A DNA stretch of 64,000 nt, from assembly GCA_020536535.1 (NCBI GenBank), contig JAHLWZ010000809.1, positions 62,001 through 126,000 on the forward strand, written 5' to 3'. Under the pieces are notes generated by a model. It made no database searches. It was given only the letters and a program-made list of their open reading frames with translations, and had not been told where the DNA came from. Numbering within the stretch: the first letter of the stretch is position 1; each line of letters opens with the position of its first letter. Origin of the DNA: Pelomyxa schiedti (taxonomy: Eukaryota; Evosea; Pelobiontida; Pelomyxidae). Made by a program: the position numbers and the translations under genes. Positions 56,311 through 64,000 of this stretch are shown here, piece after piece.

Positions 56311-58327
56311 TCATGTCACACAAAGATCTAAAAACAAGTATGTACTTTTATTTATGGTACTGTTCTGTTTTTGTTGTTTTCCACATGATACTCTACTGGA
56401 GAAGAATCTGTAGTATGACCAGTTTGTGCAAAGATTTATTAGAAAAGAATAGGTTGTTGTGAGCACTACCAAAAATTCCTTTATGTCCAGTTTTCCATCC
56501 CCGTTTTTATCGGCAATGGATATAAGTGATTCTGCTTCTTCAGGAGTAAGGGGTTCTCCTTGGCTGTTTGTTTTTGTTGTTGGTAATATGAAATAACACA
56601 GTGAGGCATATGACCTTATTAAAGCTTGGCGGAGTTCATTTGCGGAAATGACCCCATCGCCACTAGTATCAAATAGCCTAAAGGCCTCGAGGAGAGTGGT
56701 GGCAGGATCACTGGCAGGCTTAAGAGCCAGTGCTAGGGCAAAGAATTCATCAAATGAGAGCTTACCGTTTTTGTCTGTATCCAAATCTGGGTTTTGTAAA
56801 CAAAAACGCAAGAATTCAAAGCGTGGTTACCTCCCACAGCTTCTTTTATCTCCCGCATGGATGGGTTCAAGCCATAGCGACGAAGTAGCACGGCGACTTC
56901 GTTGGCTTCAATAGTGCCATTATGATTTAAATCACATTCTGTGAATAATGCATGTGCACGGAAAAGCTGGTCTGTGGTTATTGCAGCTGCTCTTCCGCAC
57001 TTTGTACAGTTATTGCTTCCCCCTGTTTTTTATTTTACAACGTGAGTTCAACTAAAAGCGTAGGTAATAAGTAATACAACCTTCAAAATGACAGGAAGCC
57101 CCAGAGGCGCACTTGAGGAGTGCTTTCCTCTTTGCGGAAAGAAAGACAGATGCAGCTGGTTTTTGGGATGAATTTTTTCTGCCACTGGTTTCTGCTGCAG
57201 CACTTGCTTTTGCTGAGGTTTTTTTGGCAGAAGATTTATTTGCAGTACCAGTAGGGCTAGCACCTGCAGCAGAATGTAGCTGTGCTGAGTAGGAATGAGG
57301 GAGTGTGATCGGTGGGACAACTGGTGCTGTATGGGATTTGGCATCCCCGTCAGCTTTTGTGTCAGAGGCCGCTTCTGATTTCTTTGATGCAGAATCAGTG
57401 GTTGTCTCCACAGCTAGTTTCGATTCCTTTGGTTTCGGTGATGCAGGGTGTGTGGCACTGGCAGTATCCGGTTTGCTTGCAGTGTCAGTTGAATTAATGC
57501 TACTTGACAAAGGCTTAGGAGAGCCCGCTTTGGATGGAGTTTGTGGCTTTCTATTCGGTGAAGATGGAGTGCCTGGTTTGGAATTGCTTCCCTTTTTTTG
57601 CGAAGCGCGAGAACCAGGGCGAGTGGGACTATCTACAAAATGGTACTCATCAACCTTAGCAGCAGTCATTGTACTAGTAGTTGTTGTGGAAGTTGTGGTA
57701 GTTGTTGTAGTTGTAGTGTTACTATTATTAGCATTAGGCGTGGCTGGCTTTGTGGGCTTTCCGCCGTCACCCATAAGTTCCTCGACGCTGGCGTCGATCT
57801 TGATTCCTTTATTTGGCGACGTGCTGCTGGACAGGGGCGGCGGCGTGGATGACGCCGAGGGAGCCGGGGAAGTAGCGGTCGAAGCCGGATTATGGGACGA
57901 CGCGGACGTGGGCTTGGTGCTCGACGACGGGGTGTCTGGTTTGTTACTGGTTTTTGGCGTGCCTGGCTTGTTGTTGTTGTTGGACTTGGGTGTGGATACC
58001 TTGTTCCCAGGAGTTGATGGTTTGTTAGGTGGCTGTTGTTGTTGAGGTGGTGCAGTTGTGGATGTTGGCGTAGATGTGGTTGTGGATGGGGATGGGGCTG
58101 GGGCTGGGGCAGCAGAATCTGCTGCTTTGGGTTTGTTGTTTGCTGGTTCAGCTTGTGGTTTAGAGGACTTCAGGTTGGTTGGAGCCTCAGTTTTGTTCGT
58201 GATGTCCTATTCATGTTCAAAAAAAATACCAAACCAAAAAAAGTTGGTTGGTTTGGTTGCTACGAGTGCTTGTTGTTTCAGCTATTGTTTTTTTTTTTTT
58301 TTTGGTTTATACTTTTGTTGTGTCCAT
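56311..58327 (-). CDS. four EF-hand calcium-binding protein with long disordered N-terminal half
   Basis: Start ATG ending at 58327 encodes only MDTTK, then a 110-base intron leads to DITNKTEAPTNLKSSKPQAE. About 350 residues of Pro/Ser/Thr/Lys-rich low complexity follow, with TTTTTT, NNNNK and SPKP runs. A Cys cluster (KCASGASCHFEGG, NNCTKCG) spans an intron. Four EF-hands then read DLNHNGTIEANE, DTDKNGKLSFDE, DTSGDGVISANE and DKNGDGKLDIKE, all with good ligand positions. The C-terminal end after the fourth hand is uncertain: the frame stays open to 56311 but contains a polyadenylation-like AATAAA. This may be a calmodulin/centrin-like sensor tethered through its long tail. No clear orthologue is recognised. 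Confidence 0.8.
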
Positions 58328-58442
58328 CCCGACGTTGGGCAGCACTGAGGAGGGGTGTCGAAAAAATAATTTTCGATGAGATTCAAAGTTAGGCGAAAAA
58401 CTACTGGTACTTTTCTCCTTGTACAAACAAAGTAATAAGGAA

Positions 58443-59958
58443 TCATTGGAAGGCCATTATGACGAGGAGGAAATACAATAGCACCATGCTCTGGTGCTGT
58501 TGTCCAGGGCAACCGTTTGCACTGACATAGGCGGAACCGGGCAGAATAGGTAGGTTGCATATCACATCGTCGCGGGCCATTGGGCCCCAACCAACCTGAA
58601 GCGCTGTCCAAGGACAAACGCACGGGTGTGTCCAGTCGACTCCCATAACACACTTGTGTGCGGGCATACAGCGGTGACAGTTCAAATTGTTTGTGCAGTA
58701 ATACGGAGGCTCGTCAATGCACCAGCTTCGCTTGCATTCGCATTCACAATCACCGTATTCATCACAGGCCTGTGCTAGGAATGAATCTCTACTTGTGAAG
58801 GTAAAGTTGGTACCTGAAAAACGTGCAACGTTTCATGCATCACGAGAGTATAACCCTCCCAGTGGGAACAATCACTTGTCTGAATCCGTACAATAAACGC
58901 GTTTACACCACCGGTGCTGATTCCACAAGGATTAAGGTATGACGACTTCAAGCGTGTCAGAATGGCAAAGGAGATGAAAGAGTCGTCTATTGCAACGCCA
59001 GCCCTTTTCCAGCTTGCTGAAACCTGTTCTTGATACTCACGTAGTGCAGATATCCCCATATTGGCAAAAATTTCCTGGAAGTAGGGAATAAGGGGGAAAG
59101 AACTTAGGAGGGTTTCTACCGTGGAATAGTTACGTAGTAGGGCTGTACCCACAGATGGCAGAGAAACCCTCGCACGCTTATCCCAATGGGGAACCAGATC
59201 AATAACGAAAGACACATTTGCGCAATAGGCCGCGTTTGCCATATACGATAAAGAGATCAAGCCAAGCAACCAAGAATTTCGGCTCTGTATTTCATCTTCC
59301 TCATTCCAGTCGCTGGGGTAAGTATCCACTTCGACCAAAGTGGACGAGACAACGCCACGAAGAGGCCGGGTTGTGTAGCTGTCAGTGATATTGGGATATT
59401 TGGAGTCTCCCTCAGTACCGCTCTTAGATAAATAAGGGATGTACATAGAGCTGTTAAATGCAATTGAACTTTGGACATCATCGGTCTTAATAAAGTGAGT
59501 GGTAGACTTCAAGGAGCGGCTCACCTTTATGAAGTTGAAGAATTTGATAATTTCCAAACTTGTGAGGTCCCCTTGCACCCAGTCTCCCGTTTCCACTTCC
59601 CCATCACAAAATATCTGTGTCCTTCAGTGTTAAGCAGGTCAAAGAAGAAAAAAAAAAAAAGAAAGAAAAAGTTTTGGTTGATTTCTGCAATAACCTGAAA
59701 ATCATATGCAGGCAAGTGGGGCGCAGACAGCCACCCAAGAGCGGCAAATCTCCCAGAGACTGCCAGAGTCACTCCGTCAATCCCCCAGAAAGGCGTTTTG
59801 CTCGTCGAAACGCCGTCTGCTACCGACGTAGAGGAATCAAGAAACAAACACAGGGATCTTATCACCGCGTACTTGTTCACGCAGGCCGCAACAACGCCCT
59901 CGTTGCACAACAACAAAGCAAAGATGGCTACCCACAAACTACGACCAGTGCTACACAT
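58443..59958 (-). CDS. secreted, probably GPI-anchored zincin metalloprotease-like protein
   Basis: ATG ending at 59958 gives a signal peptide (MCSTGRSLWVAIFALLLC). The luminal part has LTSLEIIKFFNFIKVSRS, VVSSTLVEVDTYPSDWNE, SFVIDLVPHWDKRA, ALREYQEQVSASWKRAGVAI and GGVNAFIVRIQTSD, then LVMHETLHVFQ joined across a 46-base intron to ACDEYGDCECEC. Together this makes HETLHVFQACDEYGD, an HExxH motif with a downstream acidic DEY, close to the HExxHxFGAxDEY form of some zinc peptidases. A Cys-rich region follows (CNLPILPG, CHRCMPAHKC, HPCVC), and the protein ends with a hydrophobic tail (MVLLYFLLVIMAFQ), like a GPI-attachment signal. Not leishmanolysin by motif. Activity is inferred. Confidence 0.7.
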
Positions 59959-61171
59959 CTATGTAGATCTCAACAATCTCCATTTCGCTTGGTTTGTTGG
60001 TTGGCCCACAACACCCCGTTCCCAGACCAATTTGTTTTCATTTTTTAAAAAAGAAAAAATTGACAGTTCAATCTGCAATCACCGTCTTCAGTATCCTCAG
60101 GGTTGTGAGAGGAATGGGATCCATTCCACCTCCTCAAATGTAAGCCAATGCTTGAGCAAGAGGAAGCCCAAAATCATGCAGAATGGGCCCATCTGGGCAT
60201 TTAATAAAATTTTCTTTGAGGAGGTTGCGTTTCAAGTGGTATCTGCTAGGGTAATTGCTGTTGCATGGTGTATTTGTGTGAATACTGGATTAATGGTTGG
60301 TTATAACCAGTGTCTAATTGTAGTAATCTTTGATTCTCGTGCCGGAATTGTTCAGTTCGGTGGAACATACTAGTATCTTGGTGGGACAATGGCCTTTTTG
60401 TATTTTGGCCTGAGTTAATAAGCCTGTTGGTTCCAGGTCCAAGAAGCTGCTTGTAAGCAAGAGCTTTTATGCATGTGTTTTGATTCTTGCAGTTTCTTGC
60501 ACAGGATATGCTGGAACCCCTGCAGCACTCCACTGCATGTTGCCATGCAGGGAAACATACTTCACAATAGAACTGGTTCACAGTGCAACTTTACTTTTCT
60601 CATGGTCATGTAAAGTATCTTGTTGATTTCCTGGATAGAGTCACATAGTTAAATTACATTTCACAAAACCAAACAGTGTCAAGTGTGCTAGGTAGAAAAG
60701 AAGATTGACTATCCAAGTATAAAGCACCTGAAAAGTTATGACCTTCTTTATAAAAGATGTCCCTAACACATTTGTTTACAGATATCTGTTTCATGTGAAG
60801 AAAGCTCTTTCTTGGTTGTACAATCATCAAGGAAGTCAGTGGTGCTAGTACCACCGAAACCGGAGAATGTGGTGGTAGCTTGACGTCGAAGGAGGGTGAT
60901 AAAGCTTTATACCCCTCCTTAGACAGCGAGCCATGACCACGTACTCCAGCATCAGTGGTACTAGTACCGAGGAAGTACCGATGCTCGATGATTGTGCATA
61001 CTCTGGCGTCATGTGGACTGTCTTGAACTTCAGCACTGAATCTGTTACCCCACCATCTCACTCTTCCTGTGATGAGCGTTAGTCAGGATAAGTAAGTGTT
61101 ACTCGGCACCGGTGGTCCTGAATCTTGGCGTGCCGGGTTGTAAAAAAAAATTGAAAAGAGGCATCTTTGGT
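59959..61171. other. unresolved region between the zincin and the duplicated element
   Basis: About 1.2 kb. Minus-strand frames at 60246-60581 (FYCEVCFPAWQHAVECC, SCARNCKNQNTC) and 60654-61061 (RFSAEVQDSPHDARVC) look mildly protein-like and could be exons of a Cys-containing secreted protein, but I could not join them with confident splice sites and found no ATG with a good context. Around 60955-60970 and 60843-60855 there are GGTACTAGTACC-type symmetrical words. Confidence 0.3.
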
Positions 61172-61314
61172 TGTTGTGACGCACCGTCGTGCGGATTTGC
61201 GAGCGGCAGTACGGTGATTAGTTGGGGGTTGTCGTTTGAATGCAACACGCTGTTGTGACGACGTAGTGCGGATTTGCGAGTTGTAGTACGGTGGTGTCTA
61301 CTTGTTGGTGGTTG
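61172..61314. repeat. imperfect direct duplication, period about 78 bases
   Basis: Two copies begin TGTTGTGACG at 61172 and 61251 and share GTGCGGATTTGCGAG (61189 and 61266), AGTACGGTG and a G/T-rich end (GGGGGTTG, GGTGGTTG). They sit just upstream of a plus-strand open region and may be regulatory. Confidence 0.75.
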
Positions 61315-62509
61315 CTCGTATTTGCCAGCACATTGTCAGATCCCTCGTATCGTGCAGTGCCGGGTTTGTTGGTTGCGGTTGTGGTTGCCTTGGTGAGAGA
61401 ATCCGAATAAATGCATATGCATTTGTACCGTTACACTCTCTGGTAAAGAACAGTTTTTGTGTCTGCCTCATCTTTTTATGCTATGATGGGCAAGAGTTGG
61501 GAAGGGTCTCCAATTTTTACTCAGTTTCACATCCGCTACTCACACTATGCCAGAGACCTGGATCAAGCCAAAGCCACTCCCATTCCAACCCTTCAACTCA
61601 CAGGTATTACTTTTTAAATACTAAGTAACAACTGAGGAAATTACTCCCGCGTATGGAACAAGACAGGGCTATGTCACAGTAGTTGCTGTTATAAAGGAAA
61701 ACTCCCTGCTGTTTCGAAGGTGCTGGAAACTGTAATACGTTCCTCTAGCCCTAGATTTTAATTGAGAGTTTCTGAACATGTCACATTGGGCTTTACGTGC
61801 GGCATTGCCACAAGTACTTGCAGCATTACTTTCATTCCGTTATCAATTTAGGCAACAACACATTTTCTATGACGGGTGGGGAACAAAGCGTGTAGAAATA
61901 CCCTTTAGAATCGGAAAGGACTATGGGACAACTCCCGCAATTCACCTTGTTGCCGCTATTACGAACGGCAAGCTGAGCTTGACTCTTCAAAAGTCTGTCA
62001 CTGTTATGATTGGAAAAAATAGTACTAATTACGGTTGGCACTATTTTGACACCAACTTCACACTCTAATTCTTCCCAGAGGTCATCGCTTCACCTCCAAT
62101 GGTCATATCAAGGGGTAGGTACCTTTTGTTACACTTGGCCACTTTCCAATTTGTGCTTTTACAAATATTGTTCAGTTTTCTCTGCATTTTGGTATCCTGG
62201 GAGCACTGCTCACTTACGTTTTTTACTCTCTAACTTAGGCACCTGTGAACTAAGACGTGCGGAATTCAAAACCACATCACCGGCTGTTTTCTCACTCTGG
62301 GAGTGGTATCTAATTTGTATTATACTATGCAGACCCGGGCTACTTGCGGAATCTGTGAATAGATCCATTGTCACAAACAATTTACAAACCTCAGCCAAGG
62401 TGATGTTGCATTCGCATATCAACCACTCGGCACTCAATTGGCCTCACAATCCACCCAAAGGATGCACCCACTCCGACTGTGCTGACACGTTGGTGACCTG
62501 AATGCAGAG
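61315..62509 (+). CDS. unidentified plus-strand gene, exon structure uncertain
   Basis: I do not recognise the product. The clearest segment is 61778-62068, open for 96 codons, with QQHIFYDGWGTKRVEIPFRI, YGTTPAIHLVAAITNGKLSL and KNSTNYGWHYF, which has the alternating pattern of a beta-sheet-rich extracellular domain. It may continue through an intron near 62115 (GTAGGTACC donor) to 62330-62509, with NNLQTSAKVMLHSHINHS and a Cys pair near the end. An upstream exon near 61302-61600 (PETWIKPKPLPFQPF) may belong. No signal peptide or start could be fixed. Confidence 0.3.
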
Positions 62510-62654
62510 ACTCCTCTTGTGAAACTCCTCATTGGATATTACCACACAAGATACCACATCAGTTTGGTTTCGGCACATCACTCGATCGTTTGCTTAGCTT
62601 AACTGTGAAATTGGGGCACCTACGTTGTTCGTATTTGCCCGCTTGGGTTGATTG

Positions 62655-64000
62655 ATGGCGAGTGGTGGTGGTGGTGTACCATGCGCGGGGGACAGCGACA
62701 ATAGCAGTAGCAGTAGCAGCAGCAGCGGGGGATTGTATCGGGAAGTGGTGCCCGTGATGATCACGTCCATCGGGTCGCTGCTGGGCGTTTTGTTTGTTAT
62801 GGTGTGGTTGTGCGTCACGAGGAGGATGATGTTGTTGCACTGGAGGCTGGTCTTTTTTTCGTCCCTCTGTCAGCTAATTGGTGCTGCCTGCCTTCTTCTT
62901 GTGCTTATGAGAGATAATGAATTGCTGTTCTATTTTTCCCCAACGACGAGTTTGTCCGTTACCTAACAAGGCTTTCTTTTACTGCTATGGCCACTCTTTT
63001 TCAATTGTACAGTTTCTGTTGTTCTTTTGGCAGAATGGCCATTTGTCACATCTAAAGATAATGCTCATGCCTCTGTGTGGTGTAACTTCCAAGGTTACTT
63101 ACCCGTTATGAAATAGTGAATTAATGTTCTTGAATTTACCTCACTGTAAAAAAGTGCAGGGTTCGTACTGTCTATGTTCCAGATTGCTGGGGAGTTATGG
63201 GTTTTAGCCATTGCCTTTAGGCTTCACAGGTTAAACTTGTAGTTCCCTTCCCTCTTAATAATTTTTTCCCCAAGACTTGTAAGTTCCAAGCCGAACCTTC
63301 ATCTGCGCAGTGAACTCATTTTTCATGCTATTGTTTGGCCAGTCAGTGCTTTCCCTGCCTCTATTCCGTTTTTCAACGACGACGACGACTTTTTGTACGC
63401 CCCACTGGCGAGTGGATACTGCTGGCTGGCACCTAGTGATGGCATGGCAAGATTGCTGCTCTTTTACTTGCCTCAGTTTTTTGTAATCACCGTGATGGTG
63501 GCTCTGTATATAAGAGTGGTATGGGTACTGAGGAATCCAATCAAACAGTACGCAGAGGCATTTTCCCAGTCAATGCGTCACAAACCCATTGTGGATGAAG
63601 GAACTCGACACAAGAAAAAGAAGAATCACAAGGCAAACACTACTGAACCAACAACCCCTTCCTCTCCAATACCTGTTGTAACATCCCCAATTTCAGTCCC
63701 GATATCAGGAAGTTTTCAATCTGATGGATTGCCACCGCTATCTTTACCCCCCCTTGAACCATTTGACAGCTTGAACGCTTCAGCACAACACCCACCAGTG
63801 GAATACACTCAGCCGCACCCAGATGTTCCTCACACTCCGCCGGACCATTCCAGTTCCGGCTCCAGTGATGCCGAAACCCCGCAACAGCCTTCCCTCCTCC
63901 CACCGGAAAGTCCTCGCCTGATGTGCCCCACTGCACAAGACCGCGCCCGCTTGAAACGCACACTGAGGGCTGTGAAGCAGCTGGCCCTGTACCCCGTTGC
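62655..64000 (+). CDS. cAMP-receptor-like family GPCR (3' partial)
   Basis: ATG 62655 opens with a Ser-rich extracellular end (a run of eight Ser) and helix 1 (VVPVMITSIGSLLGVLFVMV, WLCVTRRMM). Helix 2 is RLVFFSSLCQLIGAACLLLV. After introns come WPLFFNCTVSVVLLAEWPF, CNFQGFVLSMFQIAGELW with VLAIAFRL (helix 3, typical CxFQG of Dictyostelium-type cAMP receptors), ELIFHAIVWPVSAFPASIPF (helix 4), YCWLAPSDGMARLLLFYLPQ and FFVITVMVALYIRVVWVLRN (helix 5). Then comes a cytosolic loop of more than 130 residues, basic at first and then Pro/Ser-rich, ending RARLKRTLRAVKQLALYPV at the window edge, the usual lead-in to helix 6. Helices 6 and 7 lie outside. About three introns. Confidence 0.8.

Noticed and set aside
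57305-58045. 246-codon plus-strand frame rich in Val, Leu and Gly
   Set aside because: It is the antisense of the Ser/Thr/Pro-rich part of the EF-hand protein, has no splice logic or family motif, and would overlap it completely.

Overview
The window is nuclear DNA of a eukaryotic microbe. Genes are split by many short GT-AG introns, mostly about 35 to 60 bases and very often A/T-rich, and are packed closely on both strands with no bacterial-style operons. The gene set points to an amoeba-like organism, most plausibly Amoebozoa: talin, a Ras guanine nucleotide exchange factor with C1 domains, a DH-PH Rho exchange factor, two tyrosine-kinase-like (TKL) kinases, one of them a multi-pass receptor, a cAMP-receptor-like GPCR and an expansin-like secreted protein. 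A propionate/acetate CoA-transferase and a tartrate-dehydrogenase-like enzyme would suit an anaerobic or microaerophilic lineage such as Archamoebae. That lineage call is inference only.

Layout: 0-11 kb holds a RING-H2 protein (5' end cut off), an ABCG half-transporter, VTA1/LIP5 of the ESCRT pathway, a WDR53-like beta propeller and, divergently, an importin-5-like karyopherin. 11-18.3 kb holds an unidentified small gene, a large RasGEF on the minus strand and, divergent from it, a short-form tRNase Z. 18.5-28.3 kb is one talin gene. 28.6-35 kb holds a small protein built around a sensor-associated domain typical of bacterial signalling proteins, an ammonium transporter, a hypothetical membrane protein and an S28 serine carboxypeptidase. 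35-40 kb is a RhoGEF followed by about 1.3 kb of an unusual dispersed repeat with conserved hairpins. 40.8-50.8 kb holds a TKL kinase that has lost the DFG aspartate, an expansin-like protein, a neuronal-calcium-sensor-like protein, a tartrate/isopropylmalate dehydrogenase, a THH1/TOM1-type membrane protein, a CoA-transferase and a small tail-anchored protein. 50.9-64 kb holds a small secreted protein, a secreted purple-acid-phosphatase-like phosphoesterase, a receptor TKL kinase, an EF-hand protein with a long disordered front half, a GPI-anchor-like zincin, a poorly resolved region and the 5' part of a GPCR.

Functionally the window is rich in signalling and adhesion genes: GPCR, RasGEF, RhoGEF, receptor kinase, calcium sensors and talin, which would couple membrane signals to the actin cortex. 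Two metabolic enzymes and the sensor-like protein look bacterial in family affiliation. At least six gene pairs are divergent with only 130 to 370 bases between start codons, so shared promoters are common. No rRNA, tRNA, CRISPR array or intact transposon was recognised. Exon borders were read by eye; residues named here are visible in the sequence, while family names rest on recall of conserved motifs, not on database searches.
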